Of a stretch of 64,000 bases of DNA, positions 25,501 to 34,700 are shown piece by piece; the stretch's first letter is position 1; each line of letters starts with the position of its first letter. The notes under the pieces were generated by a model that saw only the letters and a program-made list of their open reading frames with translations, did not search any database and had not been told where the DNA came from. The translations under genes were made by a program, and so were the position numbers. Source of the DNA: Pseudomonas sp. ANT_H12B (GTDB lineage Bacteria; Pseudomonadota; Gammaproteobacteria; Pseudomonadales; Pseudomonadaceae); contig NZ_VOBI01000005.1 of assembly GCF_008369325.1 (NCBI RefSeq), forward strand, positions 1 to 64,000, written 5' to 3'.

Positions 25501-27104
25501 CTCAGACGTCGGGTGAGCTCGGACAGAGCGTGTCATTCCGTTGCGTGGTCGATTCGAATCATTTGATTGCCAATCTGGCGCATGACTACGTCGAGTTCGA
25601 GTGCTGGGTGCTCGATTTCTACGGCGATCCGCTCAAAGGAGTGCCCGTTCACTGGTTAACCACCCGGGGGTTGTTGCGTGAGAGTCTGACCTGGACTGAC
25701 GCCGAGGGGAAAACCACGGTTCAGTTGCAGGCAGGTTCCACGATGGGCACCGCTTATGTGTCCTACAGGCTGGATTTGCGTGAAGCGGCCTATGCGCCGG
25801 CGGTCGTGATCGGTTGTGATGAAGAGTCGCTCGACTTCCCGTCCGAGTCGATGTCGCCGTTGCCCAAGGAACCGATTCTGGCCGGAGGTCTGGGGAAGGT
25901 GGAAATCAAAGCGGTGCTGGTGGATGAGTTCGGTAATGTCGGGGCGGGTCGGCAGGTCATCTGGCGCACCACCCTGGGGGATATCCAACCGGGTGAAACC
26001 TTCACCGATGACGCCGGTATCACGCGCATCTGGCTCTCCAGCCAGGAGGCAGGGGAGACCGAGGTGTCGGTAACCTACCTGAACAATGAGACCACGGCCC
26101 TGTTCAACGGCAAGGTGACGTTTAAAGGCATGCCTCACGTGCAGGATCACCCTTACGCTATTTCTCCGGCAGTGCAGGGGCGTGTGCTGAGTGTCCAGTG
26201 CAAGGTGGTCGATCTCGATGGGTTGCCGGTGGCCGATAAACCGGTGCAATGGTGGACCGACCTGGCACCTACCAAGATATCGTCAATCAGCGATGAATTC
26301 GGGCTTTGCACCGTTGAGTTGAAATCGATCACAGCCGGCCCGCTGACGGTCTATGTACAGCACGGCTCGGACAGCGTCATGAGCTTGGTATTGCAGGTCA
26401 TGACCGACGCAGTGATTCAGGATTACTCCGCTGATCAGCGGTTGCCGGTGGCGGGGGCCTCGAAACCGAGCCTGTTCTGGGTCGATATCAGGGAGCAGCC
26501 CACGTCTTTTGCGCCTGCGGTACCCCTGATGCCGATTGAATGGACCGTTGATACGGTGCCATCCGGCGGAACGGGTTTCCCGGCCGTCGTCACTCTGGCC
26601 ACGGACTTGAATGGGCGTTCGACCTTCGCTTTCCAGGCCGACAAGGCCGGGAAGTATCAAATTGTCGCGAAGAAGATGCTTGTCGGTCAGGAGGAAGAAC
26701 AGGTTTTCGAAGTGGAGGTGATCCCGGCCATTGCGTGGCGGGTGGTTCTGACAAGCAGCAATGACCCTGCATTTGCAGAAGAAGTGATCATTCCGGGTTC
26801 TGGCGAGCTCAAGTTCTACACAGGTTTCAATTATGAGCTGCGTATTTCCACGTCCAGCAGCGTGATTCACGGCAAAAAGGCCGCTCTTGGCTGGAGTTCG
26901 CGGCCGGACTATCCCCGCCCGGGCATGCTGGGGATGACGTTCGACCCACCTTTGGCGCACGAATATGAGATCGGCGGTTCGGCGATGGTCTGGAAGATCA
27001 ACATCGAGGGCAACAAGCGTGGTCCTTTTACGTTGGGTCTGTACCTGAACGAACTGGACGAAGGCCTGGCGCTGGATGGCAGTGTGAGCAGGTCGCCATC
27101 ATAA
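22503..27104 (+). CDS. Tc toxin subunit A, first chain (TcaA-like, VRP1 plus Ig-like domains)
   Basis: The 1533-residue product is the N-terminal half of a split TcA, the pore-forming and receptor-binding component. The VRP1 region lies in residues 1-300, with the signature YLVELREWVSKLE followed by LLLDTRRPDLGKTYIDHLTV. A mostly helical shell fills the part to about 990. From about 1000 to 1415 come four invasin-like (Big_1-type) Ig domains (for example VLDFYGDPLKGVPVHW, VLVDEFGNVGAGRQVIWRTT, VVDLDGLPVADKPVQWWTD). The last 115 residues form one copy of the DPW-type module (GMLGMTFDPPLAHEY) shared with the protein at 31741. The ATG at 22503 follows AGGAG. A lux-box-like palindrome lies upstream. 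tcA2 follows after 89 bases. Confidence 0.9.
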   Translation: MTESERPIQRLLAAVLGVERLSELNVFNTYIEQHPSVFELVKLGGGGLQALGLHHREAHALIARANALATLIAREFREEGLRPSLGVHFSPVSPVSALVQGPTYSKLFSPNYALCSPKNSIQSSYSTTAYLVELREWVSKLEESGSPDSKLLLDTRRPDLGKTYIDHLTVDRIVPSLEVVMGVLAGQISNALGEEDVDAVLRSIRYPHGLPHDQDYQSIEAVLKLAGYESLGDIVRLVDLTFPYFIDPRARGSKSDISLRLSLELGSVRQALLLEAEYFPVTSGKLLPRRSGDFYKDNFGYMGLLDLQQLWVFYLATQLDQKGVEALFAIGDYMPLLSENAPALVDPDIEVTGAIFGAAFIHGEENPPIRLERTGPADNFELQHVGGIHEHRMDRINRVCRLNRWLGLSSGETDQLLMAANHAERRGKLNTAVWITDNVLRAVGLFQEFRAQYQCPLEDFAAMIDVLSVYGMEHELSHFDRVYNSQTVYIEALRIDNVEFAIIPRSEVDQATVHQICSALQINFETYRYLATVIANAYAFTTHMPRSLVVFSSFYRLVRLARLFGVTPVEATALLQTLGGDIWLAEVAGEPRLGSFVSGDETDVLNVMRALMECVQWCKTNDLTVLWLVQHIGPVSVPTVATEVQQNLLRQLHTQVQPVLFLEALLLEEGVRAPQKTGDWLKALEVLVDPAGLVKGRYEETELNFLQWATEQINLAVQSMIPNPNDDEARDHARKTLLSVLLRIRAEQHAVVHEALAVYLDLRADCVPGVLFWSQGDAYTLLERALAQELGSVKVKWTAPEPEPVNPFLKMLIELERRSRIVTRLGLSAEMLNTLLAQEQFEWFSLESRYEISIKTLYYLVFYTRLLLLARQPEAKVLDYLQQVNQLPEYLDSDPRRLVRDAAAEKLAALLGCGIRHVLDCVAEVVPVDANGVSKVNPVLCNLAQLDLLIRTQELAKKGLDAATGFLLGGLAPRSLQPAFSDASQRALEAMAKPEAMRVAQTSGELGQSVSFRCVVDSNHLIANLAHDYVEFECWVLDFYGDPLKGVPVHWLTTRGLLRESLTWTDAEGKTTVQLQAGSTMGTAYVSYRLDLREAAYAPAVVIGCDEESLDFPSESMSPLPKEPILAGGLGKVEIKAVLVDEFGNVGAGRQVIWRTTLGDIQPGETFTDDAGITRIWLSSQEAGETEVSVTYLNNETTALFNGKVTFKGMPHVQDHPYAISPAVQGRVLSVQCKVVDLDGLPVADKPVQWWTDLAPTKISSISDEFGLCTVELKSITAGPLTVYVQHGSDSVMSLVLQVMTDAVIQDYSADQRLPVAGASKPSLFWVDIREQPTSFAPAVPLMPIEWTVDTVPSGGTGFPAVVTLATDLNGRSTFAFQADKAGKYQIVAKKMLVGQEEEQVFEVEVIPAIAWRVVLTSSNDPAFAEEVIIPGSGELKFYTGFNYELRISTSSSVIHGKKAALGWSSRPDYPRPGMLGMTFDPPLAHEYEIGGSAMVWKINIEGNKRGPFTLGLYLNELDEGLALDGSVSRSPS

Positions 27105-27193
27105 GCCGCACCCTCGAATACCCGAATGATGTATGTGCCTTGATTCTTCGCTGAACGGCCAGTGCCGACAGCACGACAACAGGACGACTGAAA

Positions 27194-30100
27194 ATGGACA
27201 CAGTGTTTATCCCTGAATTAGCCCAGCGGCGCTGCGCCGCCATGGCGGAACTCATCATCGGGCAGGGTCTCTGGCAGGGGCGGGTGGCCCTTGGCACGCT
27301 TGAGGATCTGTACGAATACCTGAAACTCGACCCGCAAATCGGCCCCAAGCCCCAAGCCACCTGGCTGTCGAAAGCAGTCAGGAGTCTTCAGCAGCAGATT
27401 CAGTCGGTCTACAACGATATGGAGCCCGGCTACGAGGATGCCTATTTCGATGAGGAAGACTTGCAGGAGTGGTACCAGCGCTTGAGTCATTACAGTACTT
27501 GGGCCGGTTACCAAAAGCTGGCCGACTATCCCGAGGAGTTCATTATTCCCGGGTTGCGGCTGAACAAGACCGAGCTGTTCAAGGCACTGGAGAACTCCCT
27601 TAACCAGATGCGTCTGAGCGTCGGCTCTGTGCAGTCGGCGTTGCTTGAGTACCTGCAGGCGTTTCAGCGCACCTGTGACCTGGAGATCATCAGCGCCTAT
27701 GTCGACGGCAATGATTTTCAAGACTCGACCTATTACTTTATGGGCAAGGAACGCACCCCGCCTTTCGGCTTTTTCTGGCGCCAGGCCAGAGTAGAGCTGA
27801 ACAATGACAGCCCGATGCTCAATCCCACCGCCTGGAGCGAGTGGCAGCCGATCGACACGGCCGCCACAGGGCGTGTGCTGGATATGCGGCCGGTGTATTT
27901 TGCCGGTCGCTTGTTGCTGGTCTGGGTGGAGTGGCGCGATCGGCAACTGCACCAGGACGGTCAGGTTCAAGTGCCTTGGGCGCTGGAAATCAAAACCGCT
28001 TACGCGGGACTCAATGGCCAATGGTCACCACCCTTTACGATCCATCAGCGTGAATGCGAGCACGACGTATCCGATGGCTGGCTGACTGTGGTGAATGTGG
28101 GCGGTGGCGATCCTCGGGACGATCAATTGGCGGTGTGCTACACCAACCATGACTCATCGGGCGATCTCTCCATGTCCCATGAGATCGAGATCCACGAAAC
28201 TCGCGATGCGATGTTTCGCAAGGTGCCGAACTATCGACTGACGATGCTGGAACTGACTTATGCCCGCTTCTGGCACAGGGATGCCTTGCAACATAAAATT
28301 CTTCCGATCGATCATTCGACCGTCACCATCGAACCCAAAACCGAGGTTTCGGGCAGTATCACCAAGCACTTGTTCGTTGAGGCGATCCATACTCGCGAAG
28401 CAGGCGAAAGCGGTCAGGTTTGGGATGTGTTGCGGGTGCGCGGCCTGTGCACTGCGGTCGTCGAGGGTAGCCGCGTGCTGGGGCAGTTGTCCATCAGCTG
28501 GCAAGGGAGTGCAGCCAATAAGGCGCAGGTGGAAGTCAGCCTGGTCGAGGCCGGAGCCAAGTCGCTTACGATGACCCTCAGCACCCTGACAAAACCTGTC
28601 GGTGATTATTCGCTGAAGCTCAATGGCGATGAACTGCAAAAAATCACCGGTGCCGATTTTGAAGAAACGCCGGTCGACTCCGGCGAATGGGTCTATACCC
28701 GTAAGGTCGTGGTCCCCGACGATCAACTCAGGACTCTGTTGAATAGCTCGCCGGAAACGGTGCTGGCGGGAGCTGGCTTCTCGGTCGAAGGATTGGGGCC
28801 GACTTTGCACAATCCGGCTAACGAGCTCGTGCCGAAGGTTCTGTATGCCGGTGTGCCGTTCAAATTGAAGTTTGATGCGCGAACGGTGGACGACCCCTCG
28901 GACTGGGTTGCAACCGGTGAGCTGGACGGTCACTACAGCACGCCCTGGATCACTTATCGGCGTAACGCAACCAAAATATTACCCAACGCTTTCCCTATTG
29001 ATACACCGATTTCCTTTCATTTCGGGGTCGAGGACGCAGCACCCGGATACGGAAGAATGGGCTTTGATGTGAAGCTCAATACCGCCTCAAGGCTGTTGGC
29101 GATCCCCTCGCTGCACCGAAGTGATGCCAGCGGCGCACAGTTCCTGAGTTTCAACAACTCGGCTCAGACGCTCAAATACGTGCGCCTGAATTCACTCTTC
29201 GGCAAGGTCTTGGTGGCGCGCGCCGGCATTTCGGTCGATGCCGTGCTGGATTACGTCACTCAACATGTCGAAGAGCCGCCCATGCCCGATGACACGTCCG
29301 AGCAGACCGGGCCGTTCGAGGGTAGTAATGGTCGCTATTTCTGGGAGTTGTTTTTCCATGTGCCGGATCTGGTCGGGTCGCGTTTGAGCGAGGAAGGACG
29401 TTTCCGCGAGGCCCAGGGATGGATCGAATACATTTTCGACCCCATGGCCCGCGAAATCCTGGCGGATCCGGACAAGCCCGAGGTGATCCCGGCCCCGGCC
29501 TATTGGCGTTGCCGCCCGTTGGCCAATGCCGTCAATCCGGCCTATGAAATCTTTTCGCCTTACGATCCGGATGCCATCGGCTATACCAGGCCTGTTCATT
29601 TTCAAATCGCCATTTTCATGCGCTACGTTCAGAACACAATCGACTGGGGTGACTGGCAGTATCGCCAGCTGTCCCGGGACAGCCTGGGCGCGGCCAAGCT
29701 CTGTTATGTACGCGCATTATCGATGTTGGGCGAGGAGCCGGACCTGCGCACCGCGACTACATGGGAGCGCCAGACCCTCAACCAACTGATTAAGAGCGTC
29801 ACCGATCGTACGGCGCTCAAGGCTTTCGAAAAGGAGTTCCACTTCAACCTTGAAACACTTCCGTTGAGCATGCCAACCCGGCCCCGATTCGGTCTACTGG
29901 GCAGCGGTGTGTTTTCGCCACCGGCCAGCGAGCAGGTGACAGGTCTGTTTGCGTTGCTCCGGTCGCGGCTGTCCAACCTGCGCAACGACCTCTCGATCGA
30001 TGGCAAGCCGTTGTCCCTGCCATTGTTCGATGCCCCCATCAGCCCCGAAGACATTCTGCGTGCGCAGTCGCAGGGCGGCCTGGGAGAGGGACGCAGCCCC

Positions 30101-31642
30101 GGCGGGCAGGTGCAGGTCGTGCCATATCGTTTCCGTGTCGTGCTGGAGCTGGCATCACGTGCGGTGCAGACCCTTTCCGGTTTTGCCGATCAGGTCCGGC
30201 TGTACATGGAGCAGCGCGATCGTTGTGAGCTGAACGAGTTGCAGCAGAGTCATCTGGTCGAACTCGGCAGTTACGCCAAAGCGGTACAGCAGGAAATGCT
30301 GGCGCAGATGCAGGCCTCCCGGGAGGCGCTGGAGCAAAGCAAAGCAATGGCGAATCAACGTAAAGCGCATTACGACAGGCTGGCCCGCGAAGGGGTTTCG
30401 GTCGCTGAATCAGAGGGGTTGGAAAAAACCGTTCTGGCCAAAAGAATTGGTCTGGGTGCTACATCAGCACAGACGGTGGGCGCGGCTCTTGATGTGTTGC
30501 CCAATGTCTTTGGTACTTCATTTGGCGGATATCGTTTGGCGGCCATTCCCTATGCGATCGCCAGTGGCTTTGAAATCGCCACCAATGCGTTGCTGATCGA
30601 AGTCGAAGAAGCCTTGACCAACGAGCAGTATCGGCGACGGCAGGAAGAATGGGTGCAGGCTCGTGACCAGGCCGATCTGGAAGCGGCTGCGTTGCAGGCG
30701 CAGATTGTGGCTCAGCAGCATGCGATCAACGCCGCCGAAACCAACCTGCATCAAACCGAGGTCGCCAATAACCAGGCACAGGTGTTGTACACCTTCTTTA
30801 AAAACCGCAGCACCAACCAGCAGTTGTACAGCTGGATGTTGGGGCAAATGAAGAGTCTGTACTTCCAGGCCTATGATGCGGTGGTTTCGATTTGCCTGAA
30901 TGCCGAAACCTGCTGGCAGTATGAAATGGGCGATTACAAGGAGCGTTTTATCCAGCCGAATCTGTGGCTCGATGCCTACCACGGTCTGACTGCTCCAGAG
31001 TTTTTGAAACTGGCCTTGTTGAAGCTGGAAGCCGCCTATGTCAAACGCAATGAGCGACGGCTGACGTTGCTAAAGACCGTTGCCCTGAGCCAGCTGATTC
31101 TGGCCGAAGATTGGGAGAAACTGCTCAAGGGCGAAAGCGCCAGCCTGGATTTTTCGATTACCCAGAAGCTGCTGGACGAAGATTACCCCGGGCATTATTG
31201 CCGTCAGATCCAGTCGGTCGAGCTGACCTTTCCTGCCTTGCTGGGACCCTATGAAAATGTTCGGGCCATCCTGATCCAGGTAGGCAGTCATACAGCGACC
31301 GAACCGACGCTCGAATCAGTCCGCTATCTGCATAAGCCTCCCTCCGCCGATCCGCTGCCGCAGGGGGTGATCAACAATGTGCGCCCTCATCAGCAGATCT
31401 GTGTGTCCAACGGCCTGGACGATAACGGCACCGCCGGGGTGTTTGAGGACAACGGGCGCTATGGCTCCTTCGAAGGTACAGGTGCCGTGTCGTCCTGGCG
31501 GTTGTCTTTCCCTCGTTATAAAGAACCGCCTCAACAGGCACTCTTCCAGTCGCTGACCGAGATTATCGTGCGTCTGGTGTACACGGCAAAGGACGGTGGG
31601 TCGGACTTTGCCCAAGGTGTTGAAGATGAACTCAAGCCGTAG
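27194..31642 (+). CDS. Tc toxin subunit A, second chain (TcaB/TcdA C-terminal-like)
   Basis: The 1482-residue product supplies the C-terminal half of TcA: neuraminidase-like and receptor-binding regions, the channel and the TcB docking site. The N-terminus (ALGTLEDLYEYLKLDPQIGP; YQKLADYPEEFIIPGLRL) and RPVYFAGRLLLVWVEW (about residue 230) are typical TcdA stretches. Around 1030-1230 a long coiled-coil hairpin encloses the predicted pore loop GATSAQTVGAALDVLPNVFG. The C-terminus has the conserved TcB-binding pattern GRYGSFEGTGAVSSWRLSFP followed by RLVYTAKDGG. Length and split point fit TcaA+TcaB or YenA1+YenA2 pairs. It is the second gene of tcA1-tcA2-Ig protein. No internal promoter is obvious. 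Confidence 0.92.
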   Translation: MDTVFIPELAQRRCAAMAELIIGQGLWQGRVALGTLEDLYEYLKLDPQIGPKPQATWLSKAVRSLQQQIQSVYNDMEPGYEDAYFDEEDLQEWYQRLSHYSTWAGYQKLADYPEEFIIPGLRLNKTELFKALENSLNQMRLSVGSVQSALLEYLQAFQRTCDLEIISAYVDGNDFQDSTYYFMGKERTPPFGFFWRQARVELNNDSPMLNPTAWSEWQPIDTAATGRVLDMRPVYFAGRLLLVWVEWRDRQLHQDGQVQVPWALEIKTAYAGLNGQWSPPFTIHQRECEHDVSDGWLTVVNVGGGDPRDDQLAVCYTNHDSSGDLSMSHEIEIHETRDAMFRKVPNYRLTMLELTYARFWHRDALQHKILPIDHSTVTIEPKTEVSGSITKHLFVEAIHTREAGESGQVWDVLRVRGLCTAVVEGSRVLGQLSISWQGSAANKAQVEVSLVEAGAKSLTMTLSTLTKPVGDYSLKLNGDELQKITGADFEETPVDSGEWVYTRKVVVPDDQLRTLLNSSPETVLAGAGFSVEGLGPTLHNPANELVPKVLYAGVPFKLKFDARTVDDPSDWVATGELDGHYSTPWITYRRNATKILPNAFPIDTPISFHFGVEDAAPGYGRMGFDVKLNTASRLLAIPSLHRSDASGAQFLSFNNSAQTLKYVRLNSLFGKVLVARAGISVDAVLDYVTQHVEEPPMPDDTSEQTGPFEGSNGRYFWELFFHVPDLVGSRLSEEGRFREAQGWIEYIFDPMAREILADPDKPEVIPAPAYWRCRPLANAVNPAYEIFSPYDPDAIGYTRPVHFQIAIFMRYVQNTIDWGDWQYRQLSRDSLGAAKLCYVRALSMLGEEPDLRTATTWERQTLNQLIKSVTDRTALKAFEKEFHFNLETLPLSMPTRPRFGLLGSGVFSPPASEQVTGLFALLRSRLSNLRNDLSIDGKPLSLPLFDAPISPEDILRAQSQGGLGEGRSPGGQVQVVPYRFRVVLELASRAVQTLSGFADQVRLYMEQRDRCELNELQQSHLVELGSYAKAVQQEMLAQMQASREALEQSKAMANQRKAHYDRLAREGVSVAESEGLEKTVLAKRIGLGATSAQTVGAALDVLPNVFGTSFGGYRLAAIPYAIASGFEIATNALLIEVEEALTNEQYRRRQEEWVQARDQADLEAAALQAQIVAQQHAINAAETNLHQTEVANNQAQVLYTFFKNRSTNQQLYSWMLGQMKSLYFQAYDAVVSICLNAETCWQYEMGDYKERFIQPNLWLDAYHGLTAPEFLKLALLKLEAAYVKRNERRLTLLKTVALSQLILAEDWEKLLKGESASLDFSITQKLLDEDYPGHYCRQIQSVELTFPALLGPYENVRAILIQVGSHTATEPTLESVRYLHKPPSADPLPQGVINNVRPHQQICVSNGLDDNGTAGVFEDNGRYGSFEGTGAVSSWRLSFPRYKEPPQQALFQSLTEIIVRLVYTAKDGGSDFAQGVEDELKP

Positions 31643-31690
31643 CGTTGATTGAGCCATGAGCGCCAACAGGGATTGAGGATTGTCATCGTC

Positions 31691-31704
31691 GGATGTGGAC
31701 ATCC
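31691..31704 (+). other. Hairpin between tcA2 and the Ig-like protein gene
   Basis: GGATGTGGACATCC is a perfect inverted repeat inside a larger imperfect one (GTCGGA ... TCCGAC) in the 98-base gap after tcA2. There is no T-run. It could pause transcription or stabilise the upstream mRNA. No lux-box-like site is present here. Confidence 0.35.
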
Positions 31705-31740
31705 TCCGACACGACCTGGTCTGCATTGAGGAACGACAGC

Positions 31741-34700
31741 ATGAGTCAGCAAACGGTTACTGCCGAACACAACTTCATTGTCAATGGCGATCTCCTGGAG
31801 AGTCTGGACGTTGGCTGGACGGTTAATGATGAGTCCAAGGTGTCCATCAAACGGGAGGTTTGGGGTGGAGTACTGACTCCCCACTTGCATGTGGTCAATG
31901 AAGGTGAGGCTGAACAGACCATCCACTTGCGTGATCTGCCTCGGCCAGCCAAAGATAGGGCGGATTACCGAGTCAGTTTTTACTATCAGGCGACACAAGG
32001 TGCGATGTGTTGGGTGAGCCTGAGTCCGGGTAAAGGTGGGGAGCAAAGGTACGACTTGGTTCCGTCCCTCAAACCTGACGATGAACAACAAGAGGTGCAG
32101 GAGTCTGATGAACCTCTAGATCTGCAGCTGGAGTTGAGGGAATACCTCATTACGCTTGAGCCGGACGAGGCTGAAGTCACTGTCAGCTTCGGTGCGCCCG
32201 AGAATGACCGGCCCGGAATGCTCCGCGGGCTGCGGGTCACGCGGATCAAAGTGGAACTGCTGCTGGAGGATCTGCGTCTGGAGCGGGTAATCCTGAACGG
32301 CGTGTCGCAGGAGGCGGCGGATCCTCTGCGGTTATGCCTGGGTGCGGTGAATGAAAATGCGGCAGTACTGACGCTGGTACCCGCTGACGACAGTGTTTGG
32401 AAGGGGACAAACGTCGGGCTGCTGGTAAACGGCCAGACTCCTGTTCCGGGGGCGCCGATCAGCGTATCACCGGGAGGTGAGCAGACCATCGAGCATCCGT
32501 GGCGACTCAGTTGTGATGACTTGCCCGAAGAGGAAGGGGTCGAGCATTCCCTGTGTATCCAAAGTGAGTTCACCGCCGAGCTTTATGAGCTCAAAACCCT
32601 TTCCGGACACTTTCGCCTCGACATCATTGCGGTGCAGGAGGCGGCTTATTACCCGGTGATGGATCTCGGACAGTCGGTCACACTGACGGCACGGGTTCTT
32701 TCGCACTACACCAAACAGCCACTGGCCGGGCGAGAGGTGCGCTGGTATCTGGGTGACGATGAGCTGTTTTGTGACAAGACGGATGAAAACGGTGAGGCCA
32801 GCTTTGAATATTCACCTGATATGTCGGGTAATCAGCAAATCATTGCAAAGGTAGACAGCTACTATCATCCCGAGAATGCCCAGTATGTCTTTGCCGTATG
32901 GGCACTCCAGACAGACCCCTGGCTGGAGGTCTGCATTAACCTCGATGAATTGGGGGCGGTCATCTGGGGGGACAAAACGCTGTTCCCGTGCAGGGGGGGA
33001 GCACACTCGCTTATAACATCGATTTCTGACGACAACCCGATATTCGGTACTTCGGTTGCCCTGTTCTGGCAAGACACGCCCGACTCTCCCGAGTATCTGG
33101 GTGTGACGTTCGACCCTCCATTGGAGGAGGCACGTGAGCTCTCGGTAGCGAACATGCGTTGGGCAATGCACTGCGCAGATATCAGAAATGGCCAGTACTC
33201 GTTGCAACTCGAAAGCTCCAGGCTCAAAGAGCGATCGAAGCTCATGGAGCTGAATCTGGCACACAACTGGGTGGAGAAAGGCTGGGTGAAAGAGGCGAGC
33301 CGCTTTCCCAGTCTGGACAGCCCGATCCCACTGCCCTTAGCGATTCAGGCGATGTCAAAAATCGCGGGAGTACCCGAGGCTAGGGAGGTTGACGTAACTT
33401 GGATGTCAAGCACGGGCGATGAGTCGAAGCCGACCGGTACGGATGGGGTGAGTGAATTTGATTTTGTCCCGACCGAAGAAGGTACCTTCGACGTCGTCGC
33501 CAAGGTGGTCAATCGCTATGACGACAGTTCTTTCGACCACTCCTTCAGTGTCACGGTGGTGGGGGAAGACCCGTGGAACAAGTTGGCCACGTTAACCCTG
33601 AACAACAGAGAGCCTGGGGCGATCGGGATCTTCTCGTTTATGGGCGAGGAGGGGACATTGAAGTTGATGCCCATCGGTAACGGGTTAATCGATCAGGAGG
33701 TTTACCTGAACTGGCCGGATACTAATCCTGACTTGGGTCTTGTGACTGACCCTCCTATGGACCAGAAGCGCAAGTTGACGAATCAGGGATTGAGCTGGAA
33801 GGTCGAGTTCACGTCGACTGAAAGTGCCCGATACGATCTGCAAGTATGTTGCGACATGCTTGACCCCTGGACAGTCCCAGGCCGTTTGTTGTCCCGATCG
33901 ATTGACGCTGAAGGCAGCCTTGAGCTGGATGAAGTGAGATTTGGCAGTGAAAACGGTGCCTATCCTTGTATTGGTGCCCAGCATGACCTTTGGTTCCGCC
34001 CGAAGGCGAGTAGCCCGCTATCCGGTTTGCAGTTGGCCTTACGCTGGAAGAATGAGCCGGAGGGCAAATACGGGATTATTTTTAACCCCGATCTGGGGCA
34101 CGTTGCACAGCTTCAGCCCTCGGGCAATAAATGGGAATTGAACTGTGTCAGTGCCAGTCGCGTCGAATCGTTTTCACTTGAACTCTTCTTCCCTGAGCTG
34201 GAACTGGTTTATACCCCGCTCAAGATGTCATTAGGCAATCACCGACTACTCGTGTGGGCAGCGCGGCAAGCAGCTATGGATCCCGTGCTGGCGAACAATG
34301 AAAGCGTCAGATTGGGATTAAGGCTGAGGTCTTTTTACACTACGAAAGCGGTGATGGACGCACCGATCAAGTTTGAACGACCGGGAACGACCGACCTTGA
34401 AGCGCTGACCGAAGAGGATGGTTGGGCGCCGTGTGACTACCAACCTCGAAGTGCCGGTGACTTGGTGGTCACCGCTAGCTTTCTGAACCGCTATAACGGT
34501 GAATCGGTATCCACTCCGTTCCAGGTCACGGTACTGGCGAACGATCCGTGGGCCGGTCTCAAGTTTGAATTCGCCGGCGATCCAAAGGCGGAGGCGATCG
34601 GCGTGAAAACGGTTTTCCCCCGTCGAGGAGGCACCTACACCATCAAGTTGATTCCGGCTGGTGTGGGTAGCGACATGGTCGGTCGTGGTGTGGCGTTGGG

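Noticed and set aside
27105..27193. A regulated promoter between tcA1 and tcA2
   Set aside because: No dyad of the shared type, no clear -35/-10 pair; the 89-base gap fits an operon.
32467..33266. Minus-strand ORFs within the Tc-linked Ig-like protein gene
   Set aside because: They are short shadows without ribosome-binding sites or domains.
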